Shown here: positions 5,470-10,795 of the stretch, piece by piece
How positions within the stretch are numbered: the stretch's first letter is position 1
Layout of the letters: the number at the start of each line of letters is the position of its first letter
DNA from: Sphingomonadaceae bacterium
GTDB lineage: Bacteria; Pseudomonadota; Alphaproteobacteria; Sphingomonadales; Sphingomonadaceae
NCBI GenBank assembly: GCA_019245455.1
Contig: JAFARM010000198.1
Coordinates: 1 to 10,795 of the forward strand
Length of the DNA stretch: 10,795 bases
Direction of reading: 5' to 3'
The notes under the pieces: generated by a model
Told to the model about the DNA's origin: nothing
What the model saw: the letters and a program-made list of their open reading frames with translations, nothing else
Database searches by the model: none
Made by a program: the position numbers and the translations under genes

Positions 5470-8148
5470 GTGAGCTACCCCGCCCTCGTCGCGACGCACG
5501 CCGGCATCTGGATCGACGGTGCGCCCGTGTCGCGCGCCGAGGCGATCCGCCGCGCCGCCGACACGCCGCACCTGCTGCTCGCCGCGCCGGTCACCGCGAG
5601 CCGCCTCGGCATCCCCGAGCTGTCGGGCACGGACCTGCTCGAGCTGTTCGCCTTCGTCTTGCCCGCGCGCTTCGCCGTGCCGACCGCGGGCGGGCTGGCG
5701 CGGGCGCTGGGGCTCGGCGCGCCGGCGGGTGGGGCCGACGAGGGCGCCTTCCTGCAGGCGGCGGCCGAGCGGCTGCTTGCGACCCTCGCCGACCCCGACT
5801 GGCGCGAGCGGCACGGCGCGTGGCAGATCGCGCAGACGCTCGCCCGCCTGCGCTGGAGCTGGGGGGCCGAGGTCGCGCGACGGATCGCCAGGCCCGAGCG
5901 GCCCGAGCGCAGCCTGTTCACCGTCCTGCCCAAGTGCGAGGACGCCCCGCCGCGCCCGCGCCCGCGCGACATCGCGGTCGGCGACGGCGAGGTCGAGGCG
6001 CGGCTCGACGCGATGCTGCGCCCGGGGGCCGAGCGCCGCGAGGGGCAGCGCGCCTATGCCCGCGCCGCCGCCCACGCCTTCCGCCCTCGCGCAGTCGCCG
6101 GCGCGCCCAACGTCGCCCTGCTCGAGGCGGGGACGGGCATCGGCAAGACGCTCGGCTACCTCGCCCCGGCCGCGCACTGGGCGCAGGCGGCGGGCGGGGC
6201 GGTTTGGCTGTCGACCTATACCAAGGCGCTGCAGCGGCAGCTCGACCACGAGACGGCGCGCGCCTATCCCGACCCGGCGGCGAAGGGGGCCAAGGTCGTC
6301 GTCCGCAAGGGGCGCGAGAACTACCTGTGTCTCTTGAACCTCGAGGACGCGGTGCAGGGCGGCTTCAGCGGCCGCGCGGCGATCTTCGCGCAGCTGGCGG
6401 CGCGCTGGGCCGAGTACAGCCGCGACGGCGACCTCGTCGGCGGCGACCTGCCGGGCTGGCTGACGACGCTGTTCGGCCGCGCGCCCGTCGCCGCGCTCAG
6501 CGACCGGCGCGGCGAGTGCGTCTATGCCGGCTGCCCGCACTACCGCAGCTGCTTCATCGAGCGCGCCGGGCGGGCGAGTCTCGCCGCCGACCTCGTCATC
6601 GCCAACCACGCGCTCGTCATGGTCAACGCCGTGCGCGGCCGCGCCGAGGGGCAGGGGCTGACGCGGCTGGTGTTCGACGAGGGCCACCACCTGTTCGACG
6701 CCGCCGACTCGACCTTCGCCGTCGCGCTGACCGGGGCCGAGGCGATCGAGATGCGCCGCTGGATCCTGGGGCCGGAGAAGAGCGCGCGGGGGCGGCGGCG
6801 GGGACTGTCGGCGCGGCTGTCGGACCTCGCCGGCTATGACGAGGAGGGAGGCGCGGCGCTGGCGGCGGCGAGTGCGGCGGCGCGCGCCCTGCCGGCCGAC
6901 GGCTGGGGCGGGCGGCTCGTCGCCGGCACGCCGGACGGCCCGGTCGAGGCGCTGCTCGCCGCCGTCCGCGCCCAGGTCTATGCGCGGGCGAGCGGCGAGG
7001 ACGCCGGCTACGGCCTCGAGACCGAGGTCGCCGAAGTCCTGCCGGCGGTGATCGACGCCGCCGATGCCGCGGCCAGGGCGCTCGACGCGCTAGCCCGGCC
7101 GCTGGCGGCGCTCGAGGCGCGGCTCGCGGCGGTGCTCGACGACCCGCCCGACTGGCTCGACGGACCGGGGCGCGCCCGCGTCGAGGGGGCGGCGGCGGGC
7201 CTGCGACTGCGTGGGGCAACGCTCGCGGCGTGGAGCGGGCTTCTGGCGCGGCTCGGCGGGGCGGCCGACCCCGACTTCATCGACTGGTTCGCCGTCGACC
7301 GCGTCGAGGGGCGCGAGTACGACGTCGGCGTCCACCGCCGCTGGCTCGACCCGACGCGCCCCTTCGCGCGTGCCGTGCTCGAGCCGGCGCACGGCGTCGT
7401 CATCACGTCGGCGACACTCCGCAGCCGGGCGGCGGGCGATCCCCATGCCGGCTGGGAGCACGCCCATGTCCGCACCGGCGCGGGCCACCTGCCCCTGCCG
7501 CCGCAGCGGTTCGCCGTCGACAGCCCGTTCGACTATGCCGCCAATGCCCGCGTCCTGATCGTCACCGACATCCGGCGCGGCGACATTTCCGGCCTCGCCA
7601 CCGCCTACCGCCGGCTGATCGAGGCGGCGGGCGGCGGCACGCTCGGCCTGTTCACCGCCATTGCCCGGCTGAAGGCGGTGCACGCGCGCATCGCCGATCC
7701 GCTGGCGAGGGCCGGGCTGCCGCTCTACGCCCAGCACGTCGACCCGATCGACACCGGCACGCTCGTCGACATCTTCCGCGCCGAGCCGAAGGCTTCGCTG
7801 CTCGGTACCGATGCGCTGCGGGACGGCGTCGACGTGCCCGGCGATTCGCTGCGGCTGGTCGTCATGGAGGGCGTGCCGTGGCCGCGCCCGACCGTCGTCC
7901 ACGCGGCGCGGCGGGCGGCGTTCGGCGGCGCGGCCTACGACGACCTCGTCACCAGCGGCCGCCTGGCGCAGGCGTTCGGCCGCCTGATCCGCCGCGCCGA
8001 CGACCGCGGCACCTTCGTCCTGATCGGCCCTGCCGTCCCCTCGCGGCTGCTGACCGCCTTCCCGCCCGGCACGCGCGTCGACCGCGTCGACCTCGACACG
8101 GCGGTCGCCGCGGTCGCCGCCGGCCACCCCGCGCTCGCGCCGGCTTAA
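5470..8148 (+). CDS. DinG/XPD-type ATP-dependent DNA helicase with iron-sulfur cluster (COG1199-like)
   Basis: This 892-residue superfamily 2 helicase probably unwinds damaged or structured DNA 5'-3' during repair. An N-terminal region of about 215 residues precedes the motor. Walker A is GTGIGKT (221-227). Four cysteines placed like the XPD/DinG 4Fe-4S ligands follow: Cys287, Cys350, Cys355 and Cys361. Motif II is DEGH (403-406) rather than DEAH, the usual form in this branch. ANHALV lies just before it. Motifs V-VI include GVDVPG and QAFGRLIRR (834-842, arginine finger). I place the start at GTG 5470, where the conserved-looking SYPAL..THAGIW segment begins. The frame stays open to ATG 5251, but that stretch is antisense to the neighbouring signal peptide. 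The start lacks a good Shine-Dalgarno, consistent with the leaderless candidate. The phosphatase gene follows after 72 bases. Family sure, exact orthology (DinG, YoaA or other) not. Confidence 0.93.
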   Translation: MSYPALVATHAGIWIDGAPVSRAEAIRRAADTPHLLLAAPVTASRLGIPELSGTDLLELFAFVLPARFAVPTAGGLARALGLGAPAGGADEGAFLQAAAERLLATLADPDWRERHGAWQIAQTLARLRWSWGAEVARRIARPERPERSLFTVLPKCEDAPPRPRPRDIAVGDGEVEARLDAMLRPGAERREGQRAYARAAAHAFRPRAVAGAPNVALLEAGTGIGKTLGYLAPAAHWAQAAGGAVWLSTYTKALQRQLDHETARAYPDPAAKGAKVVVRKGRENYLCLLNLEDAVQGGFSGRAAIFAQLAARWAEYSRDGDLVGGDLPGWLTTLFGRAPVAALSDRRGECVYAGCPHYRSCFIERAGRASLAADLVIANHALVMVNAVRGRAEGQGLTRLVFDEGHHLFDAADSTFAVALTGAEAIEMRRWILGPEKSARGRRRGLSARLSDLAGYDEEGGAALAAASAAARALPADGWGGRLVAGTPDGPVEALLAAVRAQVYARASGEDAGYGLETEVAEVLPAVIDAADAAARALDALARPLAALEARLAAVLDDPPDWLDGPGRARVEGAAAGLRLRGATLAAWSGLLARLGGAADPDFIDWFAVDRVEGREYDVGVHRRWLDPTRPFARAVLEPAHGVVITSATLRSRAAGDPHAGWEHAHVRTGAGHLPLPPQRFAVDSPFDYAANARVLIVTDIRRGDISGLATAYRRLIEAAGGGTLGLFTAIARLKAVHARIADPLARAGLPLYAQHVDPIDTGTLVDIFRAEPKASLLGTDALRDGVDVPGDSLRLVVMEGVPWPRPTVVHAARRAAFGGAAYDDLVTSGRLAQAFGRLIRRADDRGTFVLIGPAVPSRLLTAFPPGTRVDRVDLDTAVAAVAAGHPALAPA

Positions 8149-8167
8149 GCCGCATTGTCATCGCCGC

Positions 8168-8186
8168 CGCCGCCCGCTAGGCGGCG
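8168..8186. terminator. Short GC hairpin between helicase and phosphatase genes
   Basis: CGCCGCC (8168-8174) pairs with GGCGGCG (8180-8186) around a 5-base loop (CGCTA). It begins 20 bases after the helicase stop and ends 34 bases before the phosphatase start. There is no T-run; it may attenuate read-through or protect the upstream message, or it may be chance in GC-rich DNA. Confidence 0.2.
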
Positions 8187-8220
8187 CAACGTGCGGGCTC
8201 GCCGTGCCGACGGGGGACTA

Positions 8221-8751
8221 GTGAAGCGACTGACGCTGCTCCGCCACGCCAAGTCGACGTGGGACGATCCCGTCGAGCGCGACTTCGACCGGCCGCTGAA
8301 CGGCCGCGGCCGCCGCGCCGCCGCGCGCATGGGGCAGTGGCTGAGGGACGAGGACGCCGCCTTCGACCACGTCCGCGCCAGCCCCGCGGTGCGCGTCCGC
8401 CAGACGATCGAGGGGATCGAGGACGGCCTGCGCCGCCCGCTCACCCCGCTGTTCGACACGCGCATCTATCTGGCGAGCGCGGTGACGCTGCTCGACGTCG
8501 TCCAGGGCTTCGGCGACGCCGGCACCGCGCTGCTCGTCGGCCACAATCCGGGACTCGAGGACCTGCTCCTGCTCCTCACCCCCGACGCCGACCCGCTGAG
8601 GGGCGAAGCGGAGATCAAGTATCCGACGGCGACCGTCGCGGTGCTCGACCTCGCCGTCGACGCCTGGCGCGACGCCGCGGCCGGCTGCGCGACGCTCCGC
8701 ACCTTCGTCCGCCCGCGCGATCTGGACGAGAGTTTGGGGCCGGACGACTGA
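8221..8751 (+). CDS. SixA-like histidine phosphatase family protein
   Basis: This 176-residue cytoplasmic protein of the histidine phosphatase (phosphoglycerate mutase-like) superfamily is closest in size and layout to SixA, which removes phosphate from phosphohistidine in proteins. It begins almost directly with the RHG-type motif LLRHAKS, giving the nucleophile His9 with Arg8. ASPAVRVRQT (53-62) supplies the next phosphate-binding arginine region, and VGHNP (106-110) supplies the second histidine, His108. LNGRGRRAA (26-34) is also typical. The start is GTG 8221, with GGGGGA ending four bases upstream. An upstream ATG at 8155 would add an Arg/Pro-rich stretch with no family support. The substrate cannot be read from sequence; no phosphorelay gene is nearby. 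It may be cotranscribed with the helicase. Confidence 0.92.
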   Translation: MKRLTLLRHAKSTWDDPVERDFDRPLNGRGRRAAARMGQWLRDEDAAFDHVRASPAVRVRQTIEGIEDGLRRPLTPLFDTRIYLASAVTLLDVVQGFGDAGTALLVGHNPGLEDLLLLLTPDADPLRGEAEIKYPTATVAVLDLAVDAWRDAAAGCATLRTFVRPRDLDESLGPDD

Positions 8752-8762
8752 TCCGCCTTCCT

Positions 8763-8873
8763 GTCATCCCCGCGAAAGCGGGGACCCATCTCCTGCCGTT
8801 GATCCCGTGTCGAGGGCGCGCGTTGCATCGAGGCGAAGCTCTGGAGATGGGTCCCCGCCTTCGCGGGGATGAC
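8763..8873. repeat. Palindromic repeat of the GTCATCCC family, 31-bp arms around a 49-base core
   Basis: The left arm (8763-8793) and right arm (8843-8873) are complementary with one A-C mismatch. The core (8794-8842) is much longer than the 8-base loops of the two sister elements. The left arm is identical to the first 31 bases of the element at 4670. It fills the gap between the convergent phosphatase (ends 8751) and flavoprotein (ends 8897) genes. I see no clear target-site duplication. The longer core makes it look like a small non-autonomous mobile element or two REP units in opposite orientation. Confidence 0.85.
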
Positions 8874-8896
8874 GCAATGAACTTACCGGCGGCCTC

Positions 8897-9838
8897 TCAC
8901 CGCCACAGCCGCCGCCGCTCGGCGAGGTCGTTCCTGAGCGTCGTCGCCGCCACGCCGCCCTCACCCATGGCGTGGCTGATCTGGTCGAGGCCGACGACGA
9001 CGTCGCCCGCCGCGTACAGGCCGGGCACGGTCGTCCGCTGATGGTCGTCGACCGTGACGCACCCCGCATCCGCCGTCGCCGCGCCGAGCGAGGCGGCCAG
9101 CCCCGAGCGGATGTGCGAGCCGAGCGCCGGGTACAGGCTGGCGAAGGTCAGCTCGCGCGCCCCTTCGCCGGCCGTCAGCGCCAGCCCGCCGTCGACCAGC
9201 CGGTAGCCGCGCGCGGGGCCGTCGACGGCGGCGATCCCTGCCTCGGCCAGCCGCGCCCGCTCGCCGGCATCGAGCGCGTGCGGCCCGTCGGGCGCGATCA
9301 GCGTCAGGTCGGCGGTGTAGCTCCTCAGGAACAGCGCCTCGCGCACGCCGTGCTCGCCCGTGCCGAGCACGGCGACGCGCGCGTCCGTCACCTCGAACCC
9401 GTCGCATACCGGACAGTAGCGGAGCGCGCCTGCCGCCAGCGCCGCGTCGTGCAGCGCGTCGTCGATCGGCGGCCGGCGGTTGACGACGCCGGTCGCCAGC
9501 ACCACCGCCGCCGCCCGGAGCGTGCCGCCGTCCCACGTCGCGACGAACCCGTCGTCGTCCTGCGCCAGCGTCTCGACGTGTCCGACGACGAGCCGTGCCC
9601 CCTGTCCGGCTGCCTGCGCCCGCATCGCGGCGACGAGGTCGGCCCCGGCGACGCCGCCGGGGTAGCCGGCATGGTTGCGCGTGCGCGGGATCGTGCTCGC
9701 GCGGCTGCGGCCGGCATCGACCACCACTGTCGTCAGGTGGAAGCGCGCGAGATAGATCGCCGCCGTCAGCCCCGCCGGGCCGCCGCCGACGACGAGCGCG
9801 TCGCAGGCGGCTGGCGCAGGTGCCGTGCCGCCGCTCAT
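8897..9838 (-). CDS. Thioredoxin-reductase-like FAD/NAD(P)-dependent oxidoreductase with CPVC motif
   Basis: This 313-residue flavoprotein has the fold of low-molecular-weight thioredoxin reductases. The FAD-binding glycine motif is VGGGPAGL (17-24). The NAD(P)-binding domain carries GTGEHG (159-164), and the FAD C-terminal motif is LYAAGDV (274-280). The redox pair is CPVC (142-145, in RYCPVCDGFE), not the CATC/CAxC typical of true TrxB. This suggests a relative of TrxB whose disulfide substrate may be something other than thioredoxin. No thioredoxin gene is adjacent. The ATG at 9838 overlaps the stop of the upstream 68-residue gene (ATGA). Its own Shine-Dalgarno is weak, so translation is probably coupled. 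It could be a housekeeping disulfide reductase or a member of the holothin/gliotoxin-oxidase-like group; sequence alone does not decide. Confidence 0.9.
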   Translation of the reverse strand: MSGGTAPAPAACDALVVGGGPAGLTAAIYLARFHLTTVVVDAGRSRASTIPRTRNHAGYPGGVAGADLVAAMRAQAAGQGARLVVGHVETLAQDDDGFVATWDGGTLRAAAVVLATGVVNRRPPIDDALHDAALAAGALRYCPVCDGFEVTDARVAVLGTGEHGVREALFLRSYTADLTLIAPDGPHALDAGERARLAEAGIAAVDGPARGYRLVDGGLALTAGEGARELTFASLYPALGSHIRSGLAASLGAATADAGCVTVDDHQRTTVPGLYAAGDVVVGLDQISHAMGEGGVAATTLRNDLAERRRLWR

Positions 9839-10041
9839 CGCCCGCGCGAGCGTTCGGCGGCGCGCCCGGCGGCGGCGACGATCACGGCGCTCGACAGCAG
9901 GATCGAGCTGACCAGGGCACCGACCGCGAGCAATCCGCCGCTCGACACCTCGACGGCGGCGCGGAGGCGGCCGCGCCGACCGAAGCGGACGACGAGCACG
10001 GCGCGCTGGCGGTCGCCGGACAGGGGAACGAGGCGGGTCAT
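9835..10041 (-). CDS. Small one-pass membrane protein, unknown function
   Basis: This 68-residue protein is predicted from ATG 10041 to TGA 9837-9835. Residues 1-32 are basic (about eight Arg) and contain VLVVRFGRRGRLRAAVE. A single hydrophobic helix follows (about 35-58, GLLAVGALVSSILLSSAVIV), then a basic tail ending RSRGR. The pattern fits a small inner-membrane protein with its N terminus inside, though the basic tail makes topology uncertain. I do not recognise a family. The ATGA overlap with the flavoprotein start supports it as a real gene and suggests the two are made together. The frame is open upstream to ATG 10143, but that extension runs into tandem repeats and is unlikely to be coding. 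There is no strong Shine-Dalgarno before ATG 10041; a 12-codon reading frame ends by overlapping this start. Confidence 0.6.
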   Translation of the reverse strand: MTRLVPLSGDRQRAVLVVRFGRRGRLRAAVEVSSGGLLAVGALVSSILLSSAVIVAAAGRAAERSRGR

Positions 10042-10076
10042 GCGCCCGACAACGCCAGCGCGCGCGGACGGTTCAT
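10038..10076 (-). other. Possible 12-codon upstream reading frame overlapping the small membrane protein start
   Basis: ATG 10076 opens MNRPRALALSGA and its TGA (10040-10038) overlaps ATG 10041 in an ATGA arrangement. It could couple or gate translation of the next gene. No good ribosome-binding site precedes it, and so short a frame could be chance. Confidence 0.15.
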
Positions 10077-10108
10077 CGTTACGGCGGCCGACGGGAACCG
10101 CCCGCGCA

Positions 10109-10230
10109 GGCGGAGAACACCCAGCCGCTGATGCCGGGAACACTCAAACCCGCTCATGCCGAGAATGCAGCGCCACTCATGCCGAGAATGCCCAACCTGC
10201 TTATGCCGGGAACACCCAAACCCGCTCATG
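10109..10230. repeat. Five degenerate tandem units of about 24 bp
   Basis: Units 10109-10133, 10134-10158, 10159-10181, 10182-10205 and 10206-10230 (25, 25, 23, 24, 25 bp) each end in ATG. The model unit reads CCGGGAACACCCAAACCCGC followed by TCATG. Read on -, each unit starts CATGAGCGGGTTTGGGTG, the same sequence that follows TTCGACAAGCTCAG in the adjacent 46-bp units. This block is therefore related to, and inverted with respect to, the repeats on its right. Together with 10231-10548 it makes up the only gap of more than 300 bases without a confident gene. Confidence 0.75.
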
Positions 10231-10292
10231 CTGAGCCTGTCGAAGCACGTTCGGACGCTCGCGCGTGCTTCGACAAGCTCAGCATGAGCGGG
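10221..10292. repeat. Inverted repeat with 29-bp arms joining the two tandem blocks
   Basis: The left arm (10221-10249) and right arm (10264-10292) are complementary at 28 of 29 positions with a 14-base loop. Both carry the repeat core TTCGACA(A/G)GCTCAGCATGAG or its complement. This type of core is, to my knowledge, a common dispersed intergenic repeat in sphingomonads and other GC-rich proteobacteria. The right arm is also the first 46-bp tandem unit. Confidence 0.85.
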
Positions 10293-10447
10293 TTCGGGTG
10301 AGGGGCGTGCGTGCTTCGACAAGCTCAGCATGAGCGGGTGCGGGCGAGGGTCGCGCGTGCTTCGACAAGCTCAGCATGAGCGGGTGCGGGTGAGGGTCGC
10401 GCGTGCTTCGACACGCTCAGCATGAGCGGGTTTGGGTGAGGGTGTGG
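10264..10447. repeat. Four tandem 46-bp repeats with a TTCGACAAGCTCAGCATGAG core
   Basis: Units start at 10264, 10310, 10356 and 10402, an exact 46-bp period. In each, the first 29 bases (CGTGC + core + CGGG) are identical apart from one A-to-C change in the last unit. The remaining 17 bases vary slightly around GGTGCGGGTGAGGGTCG. Because 46 is not a multiple of three, the array does not encode a peptide repeat. I see no open gene in it on either strand that is not repeat-derived. Confidence 0.9.
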
Positions 10448-10489
10448 GGTCGCGGCACGGGCCGCCGTCGCCACCTGCGGGCGTGGGGT

Positions 10490-10544
10490 ACACCCTCACC
10501 CGCCGCGCCGGCGCGCGAGTCGCCTCTCCCGCAAGCGGGAGAGG
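10490..10544. repeat. Half-copy of the CCCTCACCC element ending in a hairpin
   Basis: CACCCTCACCC (10491-10501) is followed after about 20 GC-rich bases by the hairpin CCTCTCCCGC / GCGGGAGAGG (10523-10532 with 10535-10544, 2-base loop). The arrangement mirrors the right half of 271-394. ACACCCTCACCC (10490-10501) is also the complement of 10434-10445 at the end of the tandem array. The hairpin lies four bases past the lipoprotein stop codon and may act as its 3'-end hairpin; there is no T-run. Confidence 0.7.
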
Positions 10545-10548
10545 AGGG

Positions 10549-10795
10549 CTACTGCTGGTCCCGCGCCGCCTTCTTCGCCGCCTCGCGCTCGCGCGCCGCC
10601 GCCTTCTTTTCGCGCGCCTCTTCCTTCCGCTCGCGCTTGCCGCGGCGGCGGTCGCGTTCCTTCTGGCCGGGCGCGACCGCATTGATGCCGGCGCCGACGA
10701 CGCGCACCGGGGCGGTGGCGACGTCGACCGCCGCCCCGACCACCGTCGACACGCACCCCGTCAGCCCCGGCGCGACGCCACCCAGCAGCAGCAGC
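10549..10795 (-). CDS. Small lipoprotein with charged C-terminal helix (5' end outside window)
   Basis: The - strand frame is open from the window edge to TAG at 10551-10549, giving 81 visible residues. They begin LLLLGGVAPGLTGC: the end of a hydrophobic signal peptide followed by a lipobox (LTGC, Cys codon 10755-10753), so the mature protein should be lipid-anchored. After the cysteine comes VSTVVGAAVDVATAPVRVVG, an apolar Ala/Val segment. From about residue 45 onward there is a long, highly charged Lys/Arg/Glu/Ala helix (KERDRRRGKRERKEEARE...) ending DQQ. A GTG at 10752 could be mistaken for the start, but it would discard the lipobox. Similar short lipoproteins with a VSTVVD-like start and a charged tail are, from memory, frequent in sphingomonads; their function is not known to me. 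The window cut leaves only the first residues missing. Confidence 0.8.
   Translation of the reverse strand, partial: LLLLGGVAPGLTGCVSTVVGAAVDVATAPVRVVGAGINAVAPGQKERDRRRGKRERKEEAREKKAAAREREAAKKAARDQQ

Noticed and set aside
5089..6690. Long - strand open frame (533 residues) across the PEP-CTERM gene and helicase
   Set aside because: It is antisense to the helicase and in a wrong frame for the PEP-CTERM gene, with compositionally biased sequence and no motifs.
8155..8220. Upstream ATG 8155 for the phosphatase
   Set aside because: It adds SSPPPPARRRNVRARR-type sequence with no family counterpart; GTG 8221 has GGGGGA upstream and starts directly at the RHG motif.
10042..10143. Longer form of the small membrane protein starting at ATG 10143
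   Set aside because: The extra residues read through the tandem-repeat edge and are Arg/Pro/Ala-rich; ATG 10041 gives a compact protein.
8972..10234. + strand open frame (420 residues) ending in 8-residue repeats (DAGNTQT/RSC)
   Set aside because: It is antisense to the flavoprotein and the small membrane gene, and its apparent peptide repeat is only the ~24-bp DNA tandem read in frame.
10038..10331. - strand 97-codon frame (MLSLSKHARPSPEP...)
   Set aside because: It consists of the inverted repeat and tandem units translated (HAELVEA, FDRLSMSGF), a familiar false gene product of this repeat class.
10264..10447. CRISPR array
   Set aside because: Repeat-plus-linker spacing is regular, but the linkers are only 17 bp and near-identical to each other, and there are no cas genes; it is a simple 46-bp tandem repeat.

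Overview
The window comes from a GC-rich alphaproteobacterium, most likely a member of the Sphingomonadales. GC is very high by eye, codons strongly favour G/C at third positions, and starts are mixed ATG/GTG. A secreted protein carries the Sphingomonas-style PEP-CTERM variant (PEPxxWALM..GFG). The intergenic gaps hold palindromic GTCATCCC(C/G)GCG... and TTCGACAAGCTCAGCATGAG repeats of the kind that litter these genomes. The placement rests on protein style and repeats, not on a marker gene. The content is mostly ordinary chromosomal housekeeping. I see no phage, integrase, transposase, CRISPR, rRNA or tRNA.

Layout, left to right. (1) The 3' end of prfC (release factor 3), then a 124-bp imperfect palindrome, then a bifunctional class A penicillin-binding protein, all on +. 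(2) A cytochrome b561-family membrane protein on -, divergent from a membrane GT2 glycosyltransferase on +. (3) A secreted PEP-CTERM protein on -, divergent from a DinG/XPD-type iron-sulfur DNA helicase on +, which is followed by a SixA-like histidine phosphatase on +. (4) A - strand pair with an ATGA overlap: a 68-residue one-pass membrane protein followed by a thioredoxin-reductase-like flavoprotein. (5) A roughly 500-bp gene-free repeat island at 10042-10548. (6) The 3' part of a small lipoprotein gene on -, cut by the window edge.

The genes do not form one pathway. Envelope functions recur: peptidoglycan synthesis, a polysaccharide-type glycosyltransferase, an exosortase-type secreted protein, a lipoprotein and membrane cytochrome b561. 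PEP-CTERM proteins are generally linked to exopolysaccharide production, so the tail-to-tail neighbours GT2 and PEP-CTERM could be related, but this is inference. The clearest operon is the small membrane protein plus flavoprotein.

The most noteworthy material is intergenic. All three tail-to-tail gene junctions carry a palindrome of the same GTCATCCC family, and one of these palindromes has become the C-terminal coding sequence and stop codon of the PEP-CTERM gene. The likely ribosome-binding site of the penicillin-binding protein lies inside the arm of another palindrome. The repeat island combines ~24-bp tandem units, a 29-bp-stem inverted repeat and four exact-period 46-bp tandem units. 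I found no convincing new defence or biosynthetic system; the best protein-level lead is the coupled small membrane protein / CPVC flavoprotein pair.
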